64,000 bases of DNA from 66-474 sp050737995 (GCA_050737995.1 JBOHYR010000139.1:1-64000), one strand, 5' to 3'. Positions 33,143 to 44,466 are shown, numbered from the stretch's first letter. Translations and numbers: made by a program. The notes: generated by a model from the letters alone, not told the origin.

Positions 33143-35964
33143 TCGTCTTCCTGTCCGCGTGCGGCGGCACGCCACTGGATCGTGATCCGATCGCGGATGG
33201 CATGTTCAGGAATCAAGATCGTCGCAGTTGCGCCATTCGCGCTCCAGGTCCAGTGCGTGACCTCACTGCCGTCCACCGACACCGATCCCGGTTTATGGAT
33301 GCCGTGGATGCGTAGTTCGTATGCCCGCCGTTGCACCTGACCGGCAAACGAACCGCGCGTCGGTCCGATGACGATTTGATGGGATCCGTCGCGCGTCTCG
33401 GCATAGGTCATCGGTGTCAGCGCATAGCGGTGTTGCTCGTAGGCCAGTGATATGCCGTCGTCTTCGTACAGGTCGAAGGAGCCATCGCCCGATCCGTACA
33501 TGTTCACAATGAGGTGATTAAGCGGTTTGGCATTCGACCATGCCAGATCCGCCGGCTGTTCGGGAATGATCGCGCCGTCGCGCACGAATACCGGCGTTGC
33601 ATCCGTTGCGTAGTGTGCGGTAAACGAACCGCCTCCGGTGTAATGCTTGCCGCTGAAGAAATCGATCCACTTGCCGGGCGGCAGATACACGGTGCAATCA
33701 CCGCTGGCATCGAGTACGGGGGCGACCAGTATCTCGCTGCCGAAATAGTATTCATGCGGATGCTGGTAGGACTCTTCGGAATCCGGATCGTGCAGGTACA
33801 GCGGACGCAGGATCGGCAATGACTTGTTGTGTGCGACCCACGTGTATGTGTAGGTATAGGGGATCAGTTGGGTGTGCAACGTGAAGTATTTCCTGACGAG
33901 TGCCATGCCGCGCTTGCCGTAGGTCCACGGCATGCGCAGGTTGCCCTCTTGCGGGTTTTCATGCGCGCTGTGCATCCGCAGCAGCGGGCTGAACGCGCCG
34001 AACTCGACCCAACGCGCGTACAGGTCGAAGGGAATCTTTCCGCCGTGGAATCCGCCGATGTCGTGGCTGAGGTACGAAACCAGCACGTTGCCGCCGCGCA
34101 CCGAGTAGGCGACTTCGTAGGCGAGGACCGGCCACTCGGAATATGTATCGCCGGTAAAGTAGGCCGGATAGCGCTCGCTGCCCCAGCCGCCGTAACGGGC
34201 GAGGATGAATCCGCGTTGATGGGTCTCGCGTTGGGTGTAGTCGTAATAGACGCGGTTGGTCCAAAGCTGCGGGTTCAATCCCGGCATCGTGGTCGCACCG
34301 CTGCCGCCATCGATCCACCAGAAGTTCACGCCCTGTTGCATCAGCGGCTTGTGCAGGAATTGCATGAAGACATCGGCCTGCCGCTTGTTCGACAGGTCGA
34401 AGTAGATTCGCCCGGGAGGCTTGACGTTCCGGATCGCAACCGGATTCAGCAGGATGCCGCTGCCGTACTCGTCGGGTTCCAGACGCAAGGCGATTTCGAT
34501 CGACTGTCCAGCCCTGACGTACGGCGTGATGTCCGCATAGGTAAGACGGCGCGGCCATCGCACGTGACTGTGCTCGACCCGGCGGCCATCGATATACAGC
34601 CAGTAATCCTTGCTCTGCTGACTCAGATACAGGTAAAGATGCGGCGGCAGGTGTGATGGAAGGCGCACCTGTTTGCGATACCACGTGATGCCGATGTAAT
34701 TCTTGCCGCCCGCTTGCGCCGCCGGGGATTCGCCGGGATGCACGTCCTGCCATTCGCGGTCGTCGAAATCCGTGCCGAACCAGCGTCGCTGCACACCCAG
34801 ATCGTGGGGATCGGTGGAAAATGCCCAGCGACCGGACAAATCCAGGTCGAACGAAGGTTTCGGCGGCAACGCCCGTCCCAGCGCCTTCAGCACTTCCGGC
34901 GCGTGGCTGTCGCTGTGCGACAGGATGCTTTCCCTGGTATTCGCGTAACCCGGATGATCGTTCAACGCCACCTTGATGCCGCGGGCGTGCAGCCACTTCA
35001 AAAGCTGGCTCGGTTTCGGAATCAGCGGGCTCCAGTCGTAGCCACCCTGCCAACCATTGTTGTGCCAGGCGAAATCTAGCACCAGTACATCCAGTGGAAT
35101 ATGGTTTTCGCGGAAGCGCGAAATTTCATCCTCGATGTGCTGTTCACCGTAGTGTTTGAAGGCTGGCTCTTTTGTTTCTTCGTTGCCCGGGAAATATTCG
35201 AAATTCAGGTCCGTGATCATCGGTCCGAGCACGTATCTCGGGACCATCGGAATCGGTCCGCACAGTTCGGCGTACTCGCGCAGCACCTTCCGGTAATCGT
35301 GGCCGTAGGTAAACAGATACCAGTCCTGACCGTTATCGCGCTTGCGCGGTACGATCCACTGTTGCTTCGCGCTCCTGACCGGGGTTTTGCTGTCGTCGAT
35401 GAACGCGTAGCCGTTGCGGCTCAGCAGTCCGGACTTGGCCTTGGGCAGCAACACGTCGATCCCCGGGATGATGTCGTGGACCGGACTTTTCAGATCCTTG
35501 CCGTTTACTGGAAGATTCGCTTTGCTGACGTTGTCCAGCGAATACGTCAGGCCGCCCAGGTTGCGGTCATCCACCAGACCGGGATGCCAGGTGTGTGCCT
35601 TGTCTCCGGCGGCGTTTTTCCAAATCACCTCCAGGTTGGCCGCGGTAAATTTTCCGGAGCGCAGCCGGTATCGCAGTGTCATGGCGCTGGTGCGTACGAC
35701 CAGCCAGCCGTTTTGCAATTTTTTGCTCAGATCGACGTGGGGCCAGTCGCGTTTCTCGACGACGGCGGTCGGGGCGTCGACGAAACTTCCTGTCGGCGAG
35801 TACTCCATCCTGACCAGCGAGGGGGTCAGGAATTCGAACCGCGCCTGTCCGACCAATACCGTGGACGTACCTTGTGCTGCGGCAAGCGCAACCGGCGGCA
35901 AGCCGACGCTGGCTGCAAACAGACAGTAGATCGCGACTCGGACAAGGCGAGAGCGAATGTTCAT
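32908..35964 (-). CDS. secreted GH31 alpha-glycosidase with inserted sugar-binding-like domain
   Basis: 1018 residues with a signal peptide (MNIRSRLVRVAIYCLFAASV). The N-terminal beta-sandwich (30-240) is followed by a (beta/alpha)8 barrel holding VNFWWIDGGSG (nucleophile D552) and YFTGDTYSEWP (acid/base D606), then C-terminal beta domains (LYEDDG). Residues about 376-515 interrupt the barrel with a jelly-roll-like module (WFGTDFDDREWQDV, WYRKQVRLP, YWLYIDGRRVEHSHV) like the sugar-binding domain of GH2 enzymes. The last 78 residues (941-1018) are antisense to the TPR-oxygenase gene and look like stop-codon loss. Family 31 is clear; alpha-glucosidase or alpha-xylosidase activity cannot be decided. 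Confidence 0.87.
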   Translation of the reverse strand: MNIRSRLVRVAIYCLFAASVGLPPVALAAAQGTSTVLVGQARFEFLTPSLVRMEYSPTGSFVDAPTAVVEKRDWPHVDLSKKLQNGWLVVRTSAMTLRYRLRSGKFTAANLEVIWKNAAGDKAHTWHPGLVDDRNLGGLTYSLDNVSKANLPVNGKDLKSPVHDIIPGIDVLLPKAKSGLLSRNGYAFIDDSKTPVRSAKQQWIVPRKRDNGQDWYLFTYGHDYRKVLREYAELCGPIPMVPRYVLGPMITDLNFEYFPGNEETKEPAFKHYGEQHIEDEISRFRENHIPLDVLVLDFAWHNNGWQGGYDWSPLIPKPSQLLKWLHARGIKVALNDHPGYANTRESILSHSDSHAPEVLKALGRALPPKPSFDLDLSGRWAFSTDPHDLGVQRRWFGTDFDDREWQDVHPGESPAAQAGGKNYIGITWYRKQVRLPSHLPPHLYLYLSQQSKDYWLYIDGRRVEHSHVRWPRRLTYADITPYVRAGQSIEIALRLEPDEYGSGILLNPVAIRNVKPPGRIYFDLSNKRQADVFMQFLHKPLMQQGVNFWWIDGGSGATTMPGLNPQLWTNRVYYDYTQRETHQRGFILARYGGWGSERYPAYFTGDTYSEWPVLAYEVAYSVRGGNVLVSYLSHDIGGFHGGKIPFDLYARWVEFGAFSPLLRMHSAHENPQEGNLRMPWTYGKRGMALVRKYFTLHTQLIPYTYTYTWVAHNKSLPILRPLYLHDPDSEESYQHPHEYYFGSEILVAPVLDASGDCTVYLPPGKWIDFFSGKHYTGGGSFTAHYATDATPVFVRDGAIIPEQPADLAWSNAKPLNHLIVNMYGSGDGSFDLYEDDGISLAYEQHRYALTPMTYAETRDGSHQIVIGPTRGSFAGQVQRRAYELRIHGIHKPGSVSVDGSEVTHWTWSANGATATILIPEHAIRDRITIQWRAAARGQEDDQGRLSGTASNATVSRVWSLENGTVPCQKYDGNSTSIPTTGRTSCSACKAGAVMIPGSAKVSIPSRVCASAMLSGRSM

Positions 35965-36009
35965 GCAAGATTTCCCATCGACATGAAAGAGCCGTCCGGG
36001 GCACGGGCC

Positions 36010-36675
36010 TTATCGAGGAAGGTGGTTGCGGCCCCCATGGCAATCCTCCGCGTTTGTCGCCACTGCATTGAAGGCAATCACGATGCGCGGTTCGTCGTTG
36101 TCGTGCGGTTCGACGTAGTGTTCCATCCAGCACGGAAACAGCACCAGCAAACCGGCATCCGGCGTAAGCTGGATATCGCTGTACCCGTTCGGCACGGCGC
36201 CCTTGACGTAGCCATGCACCACCCCCGGGCGGGGATCGCGGAACACGAAGCGTCCCGAGCCTGGCGGGACTGTCAGGTAGAACGAACCCGACAGCAGGCA
36301 ACCCTCGTGCACATGCAGGAAATTGAAGCCGCCGCGATCGTGCAGGTTCACCCAGGATTGCAGTGCGAAATTGACATCGGGGATGCCCATCTCGCGGAGT
36401 GCACCGGCGCAGCCAGAATGCACCGCATCGCGCAAGGACGCGAATATCGGCTGGTCCAGTACCCTCATGTCTTCGCTGTTCCAGCCACCGCGGTTGGTGC
36501 GCCCCGCAGGTTTGGGGCTGGACGCACGCATCCGCAGTACCGTCGCCACCCATTCGTCCAGATGGCCGTTCAGGAAAGGCAGGCGCGTCTGCCAGATCCG
36601 CGTCGGAAAAAGGTCGTAGGACTGCAGTAAAGATGATGCAATCCGAGCGGAGGATGTCGACGGTGCAGGCGCCAT
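36010..36675 (-). CDS. stand-alone 2OG-Fe(II) oxygenase-type protein
   Basis: 221 residues, no signal peptide, likely cytoplasmic. It belongs to the same putative 2OG-FeII_Oxy_5 fold as the C-terminus of the TPR protein at 31319. The segment FNFLHVHEGCLLSGSFYL carries iron histidines (H121, H123), the distal His186 is in FPCWMEHYVEP, and R197 in EPRIVIAFN is a candidate 2-oxoglutarate ligand. It lies 45 bp upstream of the GH31 gene on the same strand, so the two probably form an operon. Its substrate is unknown; the repeated presence of this fold at the locus argues for a role tied to glucoside use. Confidence 0.82.
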   Translation of the reverse strand: MAPAPSTSSARIASSLLQSYDLFPTRIWQTRLPFLNGHLDEWVATVLRMRASSPKPAGRTNRGGWNSEDMRVLDQPIFASLRDAVHSGCAGALREMGIPDVNFALQSWVNLHDRGGFNFLHVHEGCLLSGSFYLTVPPGSGRFVFRDPRPGVVHGYVKGAVPNGYSDIQLTPDAGLLVLFPCWMEHYVEPHDNDEPRIVIAFNAVATNAEDCHGGRNHLPR

Positions 36676-36755
36676 TTTCTTGATCGTTCCCGGTTGTCGC
36701 GATGTAACGGTGGGTCCATCATGACAGGCGACGTCAAATCGGGATATCGGTGACG

Positions 36756-37454
36756 ATGATGCGAATGCGAAATCCGCTGCACGTGTTGATCTTGGGCTTG
36801 CTGTTGTTGGTCATCGGCCATGTCGCGTGCGCGCGTCCACCTCCTCCGCAGCATTGGCAACCGGACATTGGCCGGCTCGTCGCGAATGATAACTCGCACC
36901 CTCCGCCGCGGCATGCGGTGTTGTTCGTCGGCAGTTCCTCGATCCGCATGTGGACGACGCTCGCCGCGGATTTTCCGGGCGTGCCGACGATCGACCGCGG
37001 ATTCGGCGGTTCGGCGATTGCCGACAGTACGTATTACGCGGATCGCATCATCATTCCCTACCATCCACGGGTGATCGTGATGTACGCCGGCGACAACGAC
37101 ATCGCCGAGGGCTGTTCACCTCGTCAGGTCCTGGACGAGTTCGAGGCGTTCGTCACCCGCGTCCGCCGCGACTTGCCCGATGTCGCCATCGCGTATATCT
37201 CGATCAAGCCGAGCATCGCGCGCTGGGCGATGTGGCCGCAGATGCGGGAGGCCAACAGGTTGATCGCGGATTGGGCGCGGACCGAGCGGCGAGTGACCTT
37301 CGTGGACGTCTCGAAGAAGATGCTGGGTCCGAATGGCAAACCTCGGCCGCCACTGTTCCGTGATGACGGACTGCACATGTCGCGGGCGGGTTACGCGATC
37401 TGGATTCGGGCGCTGAAACCGGTTCTGGCGCAATACGGATTCGCAATGCACTGA
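36756..37454 (+). CDS. exported SGNH/GDSL-type hydrolase
   Basis: 232 residues with an N-terminal signal segment (NPLHVLILGLLLLVIGHVAC). The cysteine at the end of this segment could be a lipobox-like site, but the match is imperfect. SGNH blocks are present: FVGSSSIRMW (block I, nucleophile Ser), RGFGGSAIAD (Gly), YAGDNDIAEG (Asn) and FRDDGLHMSRAGY (Asp and His). The family includes esterases and acetylhydrolases, so it could remove acyl groups from a glycan or lipid. It is transcribed divergently from the oxygenase-GH31 operon across an 80-bp gap. Start codons at 36750 (GTG) and 36759 are alternatives. Confidence 0.85.
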   Translation: MMRMRNPLHVLILGLLLLVIGHVACARPPPPQHWQPDIGRLVANDNSHPPPRHAVLFVGSSSIRMWTTLAADFPGVPTIDRGFGGSAIADSTYYADRIIIPYHPRVIVMYAGDNDIAEGCSPRQVLDEFEAFVTRVRRDLPDVAIAYISIKPSIARWAMWPQMREANRLIADWARTERRVTFVDVSKKMLGPNGKPRPPLFRDDGLHMSRAGYAIWIRALKPVLAQYGFAMH

Positions 37455-37530
37455 TTTCGCAATCTCGAAGGCTTGCCGACGATCGCTGAGCCAGCCAAGT
37501 GTAGTTCGATCTCACCTGCGCGCGTGAGAA

Positions 37531-38208
37531 TCACACGCTTCCCGCGACGATGTTCACGCTGAGTGCGATCACGATCACGTTGAAAAAGAACGCGATCACG
37601 CTGTGCGCAAGCGCCACATGCCGGATGATGCGTGAATCGATCTGCACGTCGGAGACCTGGAAGGTCATGCCGATCACGACCGCGAAATAGACGAAGTCCC
37701 AGTAGTCTGGTTCGGCATTGCCCGGGAATTCCAGGCCTGCGTGCTTGCCGCCGCTGTCGCCATAGAACTCGTGCGCGTAATGCAGTGCGAAGATCGTATT
37801 CATGAATAGCCACGCCACGATCACGCTGCAAACAGCCAACGCGATTTGAACGCCGCCGGCGTGCTTGCTCACGTGCAATTCCGCGGCCAGCGCCATCAGC
37901 GCCACGGTCGCGACGGCCGCACCGCTGAGGAGAAAACCCCAGTAACCCTCATCCTCCTTGCGTGCGTGGATTCGGATGGACTGCGTGTTCGAACGCGAGA
38001 ACATGGTGACCGTTGCGGCAAGGAAAATGAACGCCGCGATATCGAAGGCCAACAGTATGCTGCGATCCGGTCGTGCTCCGCCAAGACACAGCACGGTCGC
38101 AAGAGCGACGAAGATCACCGCGCAAACCATGAAGCGTGAGTGTTTGCGCAAGCGACGCCAGCGCCGCATCAGCCATCCATTGGATGCCCCGCTTTTGTCT
38201 GCTGTCAT
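37531..38208 (-). CDS. DUF1345 family inner-membrane protein
   Basis: 225 residues with about five membrane spans. The family signature is in the C-terminal half: PDYWDFVYFAVVIGMTFQVS followed by IIRHVALAHSVIAFFFNVIV. The ATG at 38208 (MTADKSGASNG) is preferred; the longer open frame to 38340 adds a basic tail without similarity. The family's function is unknown. The fragment DFVYF..GMTFQVSD resembles a two-pore channel-like element but nothing is established. It stands alone between the SGNH hydrolase (convergent) and tRNA-Val. Confidence 0.88.
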   Translation of the reverse strand: MTADKSGASNGWLMRRWRRLRKHSRFMVCAVIFVALATVLCLGGARPDRSILLAFDIAAFIFLAATVTMFSRSNTQSIRIHARKEDEGYWGFLLSGAAVATVALMALAAELHVSKHAGGVQIALAVCSVIVAWLFMNTIFALHYAHEFYGDSGGKHAGLEFPGNAEPDYWDFVYFAVVIGMTFQVSDVQIDSRIIRHVALAHSVIAFFFNVIVIALSVNIVAGSV

Positions 38209-38351
38209 GGGTTGTGCCCTTGGCTGTCTGTACGCGTATCCTACGGCGCGCGTGGTCCTTCGGCATACCGTGTCGGGAGTACCAACCGAGGTCACTCGAA
38301 CGCAGAAACGGCCGACAGTTCGGGTCGACCGTTTTCGCAAATGTCCGATGT

Positions 38352-38426
38352 TGGTGGGCGGTGCAGGGATCGAACCTGCGACTCCTGCCGTGTGAAGGCA
38401 GTGCTCTACCGCTGAGCTAACCGCCC
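38352..38426 (-). tRNA. tRNA-Val (anticodon CAC)
   Basis: A 75-base cloverleaf on the minus strand with encoded CCA. The acceptor stem is GGGCGGT/ACCGCCC, the D-arm GCTCAGCGGTAGAGC, the anticodon stem CTGCC/GGCAG encloses TTCACAC (anticodon CAC, reading GUG), and the T-arm contains GGTTCGATCC. Confidence 0.96.
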
Positions 38427-38524
38427 ACGCGAAACACGAAGTTTACGGGCGACGCGATTTTCGGTCAATCGACGGTGGGGCGGTTGCTACAATCCGTCGC
38501 TTGACCCCCGCCGGAACGCTATCC

Positions 38525-38845
38525 ATGGAACACATCCTGCACGCACTTGCCAATTACCAGATCACGCCATGGAAGGCGGTCGGCTTTCTCGGGGCGGTGA
38601 TGTTCGCGAGCCGATGGTTCGTCCAGTTCTACGCGACTCGAAAACACAAGCGGGTGACGATGCCGATGGCATTCTGGGTGTTGTCGATATGCGGGAGCGT
38701 GTTGGTGCTGGCATATTTCATCTTCGGCAAGAACGACTCTGTCGGCATAGTACAGAACCTGTTTCCGGCGCTCGTCGCCGTATACAACCTTGTCGTGCAC
38801 CTGCGTCATCCGACGAATGGTGGACCTGGAAACGTCGCCGCCTAG
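38525..38845 (+). CDS. LAB_N domain membrane protein (lipid A biosynthesis N-terminal type)
   Basis: 106 residues, three predicted membrane spans, matching the small LAB_N domain otherwise found at the N-terminus of some lipid-A-disaccharide synthases. Key segments are WKAVGFLGAVMFASRWFVQF, MPMAFWVLSICGS and NLFPALVAVYNLVVHL. As a single-domain protein its role is not known; related small proteins sit near lipid or glycan glycosyltransferases. The ATG at 38525 (MEHILHAL) is preferred to TTG at 38501. A TACAAT at 38488-38493 may be its -10 box. Confidence 0.85.
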   Translation: MEHILHALANYQITPWKAVGFLGAVMFASRWFVQFYATRKHKRVTMPMAFWVLSICGSVLVLAYFIFGKNDSVGIVQNLFPALVAVYNLVVHLRHPTNGGPGNVAA

Positions 38846-38984
38846 CTGGCTTGCCGTGGTTGCGCTAGGATCGCGCAGGCATCCGTGTTGCCGCGGACGC
38901 CCGGGCAGTCACGGCGCGGGTGCGGCCAGTATGGGCCTGCGTGTCGAGCCGGACACAACCGTTCAATCACTGTGGGGGAGAGAC

Positions 38985-39254
38985 ATGAACGCACGAGTCG
39001 GAACGCAAGAGACGGCGCCGGTTTCGCTGGGCGACTGGATTCTCACGCTTATCGTCCTGGCAATCCCGATCGTGGGGCTGGTCATGCTGTTCGTGTGGGG
39101 ATTTGGCAGCGGGACGCATCCGAGCAAGCAGAACTTCTGTCGCGCATCGTTGATCCTTTACTTGATTGGCATCGTCATCTTCGTGTTGTTCATGATGACA
39201 TTCGGATTTGCCGCATTCTCCATGATGCACGGAATGGGTGGCGCGTCGCTCTAA
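38985..39254 (+). CDS. small membrane protein of unknown function
   Basis: 89 residues with two membrane spans (LGDWILTLIVLAIPIVGLVM and LILYLIGIVIFVLFMMTFGF) separated by a short polar loop (GTHPSKQNFCR). The ATG at 38985 follows a good ribosome-binding site (GGGGGAGAG at about 38974). The open frame extends to 38790 but across the preceding gene. No family is recognised with confidence. It is convergent with metH. Confidence 0.8.
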   Translation: MNARVGTQETAPVSLGDWILTLIVLAIPIVGLVMLFVWGFGSGTHPSKQNFCRASLILYLIGIVIFVLFMMTFGFAAFSMMHGMGGASL

Positions 39255-39308
39255 CTTTGTGGCACTGGCGTCGCGCAGGACGCTGGTGATCCGTCCGCGA
39301 CGTTGCGT

Positions 39309-42020
<2,712 letters not shown>

Positions 42021-42060
42021 GCACCACTCGTGGCAGGTGAGGTGTCGATTACAAGATTTG

Positions 42061-42187
42061 TCCTTCCGGGGCCATCCGCCGGCTGCATCGGCGATGGAAC
42101 CCGGAATCCATTTTGGCTGTGTTGAAATTCAACAGCTGGATTCCGCGTTCTGTCCGCGAACTGCGCGGACAGCCCCGGAATGACGAA
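42061..42187. repeat. REP/MITE-like palindromic element between metH halves
   Basis: The ends TCCTTCCGGGGC and GCCCCGGAATGACGA are inverted near-repeats. Inside are further inverted pairs: GGAATCCA with TGGATTCC, and TGTCCGCG with CGCGGACA. The same terminus occurs in the element at 7822-7895. At about 127 bp with palindromic ends it has MITE-like form, but no target duplication or transposase is evident. Confidence 0.6.
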
Positions 42188-42239
42188 AACCAGAATTCGT
42201 CGCGCGGAGTGTGTATCGTGTAGTCCAATATGCACTCGA

Positions 42240-43343
42240 CTATGCCGCGAGGCCCTGTCGTTGTGGCAGCGCGCGCGGCGTGACTCCTCGCATCGCCGCC
42301 GCGATTGCGGTGATATGTTCGGGCGTGGTCCCGCAGCAGCCGCCGACGATATTGAGTAGGCCGTCGCGCGCGAACTCGCCCAGCACCATTGACATCTCCC
42401 CCGGGGTTTCGTCGTAGCCGCCGAGTTCGTTCGGCAGGCCCGCGTTGGGGTGCGCGCTGACTCGGCAATCGGCGATCCGCGAGAGAACCTCTATGTGCTC
42501 GCGCAGGTCCTTGGCGCCGAGCGCGCAGTTGAGGCCCACCGACAGCGGTTGCGCATGCGCAACCGAGTACCAGAACGCCTCGGCGGTCTGTCCGGACAAT
42601 GTGCGTCCCGAGCGATCGGTGATGGTGCCAGAGATCATCAGTGGCAGCCTGCCGCCCGCTTCGTCGAACACACGTGCGATCGCTGCGAGTGCGGCCTTGG
42701 CGTTCAGCGTGTCAAAGATGGTTTCCACCATCACGATGTCGGCGCCACCTTCGATCAGTCCTCGGGTTGCATCGGCGTAGGCGTGCTCCAGTTCGTCGAA
42801 CTCGACATTGCGGAAGCCCGGGTTGTTGACGTCGGGCGACAGCGATGCCGTGCGGCTGGTCGGCCCCAATACACCGATCGCGAAGCGTGGCCTCCCGGGT
42901 GTCTCTGCTTCCGCCGCATCGCAAGCCTCGCGCGCCAGTTTCGCGCCCTCGCGGTTCAATTCATGCACCAGGTGCTGCAGCGCGTAATCGGCCTGGCTGA
43001 TCGAAGTGGAATTGAAGGTGTTGGTTTCGACGAAGTCCGAGCCCGCGTCAAGGTAGGCAGCGTGAATATTGCGGATCAGCTCGGGGCGGCTGAGCGACAG
43101 GAGGTCGTTGTCGCCTTTGAGGTCGCGCTGGCAGCCATTTGCATTGGAATGCTCGCCAGCGTGGTCGTGCGCGTGCTGCGAATCGCAACCCTGAGCGAAA
43201 CGGTCGCCGCGGTAACCGGCTTCGTCGAGTTGGTGTTGTTGCAACATTGTGCCCATCGCGCCATCGAGCACCAGGATGCGTTCGTCGAGCGCAGCGAGCA
43301 GTTTTTCGACGCGCTCGGCGTTGATGAAAGGAAGATTGGTCAT
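42240..43343 (-). CDS. metH: methionine synthase, homocysteine-binding part
   Basis: 367-residue homocysteine S-methyltransferase barrel, equivalent to the first domain of E. coli MetH. It starts near LDERILVLDGAMGTMLQ. The zinc ligands are the Cys of VGLNCALGAKDL and the Cys pair of VGGCCGTTPEHI. A loop between GYRGDRF and the DLKGDNDLL segment is His/Cys-containing (CDSQHAHDHAGEH) and longer than usual. It acts with the product of the downstream gene at 39309-42020. It lies 151 bp downstream of the ArsR-methyltransferase gene on the same strand. Confidence 0.94.
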   Translation of the reverse strand: MTNLPFINAERVEKLLAALDERILVLDGAMGTMLQQHQLDEAGYRGDRFAQGCDSQHAHDHAGEHSNANGCQRDLKGDNDLLSLSRPELIRNIHAAYLDAGSDFVETNTFNSTSISQADYALQHLVHELNREGAKLAREACDAAEAETPGRPRFAIGVLGPTSRTASLSPDVNNPGFRNVEFDELEHAYADATRGLIEGGADIVMVETIFDTLNAKAALAAIARVFDEAGGRLPLMISGTITDRSGRTLSGQTAEAFWYSVAHAQPLSVGLNCALGAKDLREHIEVLSRIADCRVSAHPNAGLPNELGGYDETPGEMSMVLGEFARDGLLNIVGGCCGTTPEHITAIAAAMRGVTPRALPQRQGLAA

Positions 43344-43370
43344 CGTGGTTCTCCGTGTACTTTTGGAATC

Positions 43371-43390
43371 CCTCTCCCTTCGGGAGAGCG
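43371..43390. repeat. CTCTCCC-type hairpin upstream of metH
   Basis: CTCTCCCTTCGGGAGAG is a self-complementary hairpin identical to the start of the element at 16588, here without its distal half. It sits in the 151-bp gap between the regulator and metH and could form in the shared transcript. Confidence 0.5.
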
Positions 43391-43494
43391 GCCACCCATG
43401 GCAAAGGTCTCAATCGTGACGCAAAGTGCCGAGCGACCGTTCGGTCTTGCACGCGCAAGGCCGGACCCTCCCTCAGCGTGGATAGTGAGCTGCT

Positions 43495-44436
43495 TCATGG
43501 TTTTCTGGCCAGCAGGCTTAACACCTCGAAATGCGGAGGGCGCGCCTCGCGCGAGATGCGCTCACAGCGGAGTACTTCGAGTCCGGCTTTTCGCGCAAAA
43601 CCCGCAAGCTCATCGCGCTTGAAACCGAGGTTCTTGTGATCGAACGGCGCCACCGCGGTGCGGTGCGCATGCCTTGCCAGCGTCGCACCCAGCAATCGGC
43701 CGCCGGGGTTAAGCACATGAGCGGCCTCGGCTACCGCTTGTTGCGGATGTTCGCTGTAGGTCAGGGCGTGCATCATCAGGACGAGGTCGAATTTGCGGTT
43801 GCCCGACCCGAACACGTCCGTCAGCGTGTGCATATCGCCTTCAATGACGCTGACATTGCGGAACGATTTGAGGCGTTTGCGCGCAGCCGCGACCACGTTG
43901 GGGCTGGAATCCACGCAAACGATCGAGTGCGCGTGCGGCGCAAGGAGTTCCGCAAGCACGCCGTCGCCGGAGGCGATGTCCAGCACGTCGCCGGACTCGA
44001 GCAGCTGCAGCAACGTGCGCGCCAAGGTTTCCCATGTACGCCCGGGTGAATAGTGACGTTCCATGTCGCCGGCGACGCTGTCGGCCCAGCCGCGGTCGCG
44101 GGCGCGTGCGGTGAGCACGGAGGGCAGACGTAGCGCGTCGGCGTCCAGTACGGCGTCGTCCACGCTGTCTTCCAGCGCCCGCAGCAAGTCGGCGGCGTTT
44201 TCGAACCCGTTTTCATTAAATCGGTAGTACGCCGAAACACCGGCGCGGCGGTCGCGAACCAACCCTGATTCCTTCAACTTGGCGAGATGCGTCGAGACGC
44301 GCGGCTGCGCCAGCCGCAGCACCGAAGACAGTTCGGCCACGGTCAACTCCTCGCGTCGGAGCAGCGCGAGCAGGCGCACGCGGGTGGGGTCGGACAGCAC
44401 CCGCAGCAATGCGGTGGCGGAAACGAGGTCAAGCAT
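43495..44436 (-). CDS. ArsR-type regulator fused to a SAM-dependent methyltransferase domain (SahR-like)
   Basis: 313 residues. An N-terminal ArsR winged helix (1-80; LSDPTRVRLLALL, QPRVSTHLAKLKESGLV) is fused to a class I methyltransferase fold (about 130-310; VLDIASGDGVLAELLAPHA, VCVDSSPNV, LMMHALTYSEHP). There is no ArsR metal-cysteine motif. The fusion and its place upstream of metH match SahR, described in Proteobacteria as an S-adenosylhomocysteine-responsive repressor of methionine-cycle genes; the assignment here is by architecture and context. A 24-bp dyad overlaps its own promoter at 44443-44466, which suggests autoregulation of the whole operon. Confidence 0.85.
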   Translation of the reverse strand: MLDLVSATALLRVLSDPTRVRLLALLRREELTVAELSSVLRLAQPRVSTHLAKLKESGLVRDRRAGVSAYYRFNENGFENAADLLRALEDSVDDAVLDADALRLPSVLTARARDRGWADSVAGDMERHYSPGRTWETLARTLLQLLESGDVLDIASGDGVLAELLAPHAHSIVCVDSSPNVVAAARKRLKSFRNVSVIEGDMHTLTDVFGSGNRKFDLVLMMHALTYSEHPQQAVAEAAHVLNPGGRLLGATLARHAHRTAVAPFDHKNLGFKRDELAGFARKAGLEVLRCERISREARPPHFEVLSLLARKP

Positions 44437-44442
44437 TACATC

Positions 44443-44466
44443 TTTATATCAGGATGAAGAGATAAA
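44443..44466 (-). promoter_or_regulatory. operator-like dyad over a leaderless promoter
   Basis: On the minus strand TTTATCTC, 8 bases, then GATATAAA: the arms are inverted repeats with one mismatch. The right arm contains TATAAA, a -10 box 6 bases before the regulator's ATG, with TTTAAT 17 bp further up as a weak -35. Transcription would start at the ATG, giving a leaderless message. A repressor on the dyad would block the polymerase. The site is inferred, not matched to a known matrix. Confidence 0.6.

Noticed and set aside
37958..38395. Open frame ending GGAGIEPATPAV over tRNA-Val
   Set aside because: This kind of translation is a well-known artefact of reading through tRNA genes in the reverse sense, not a protein.
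43344..43494. SAH or cobalamin riboswitch upstream of metH
   Set aside because: I looked for the conserved cores of both and found neither; the gap instead holds a repeat hairpin and ordinary sequence.
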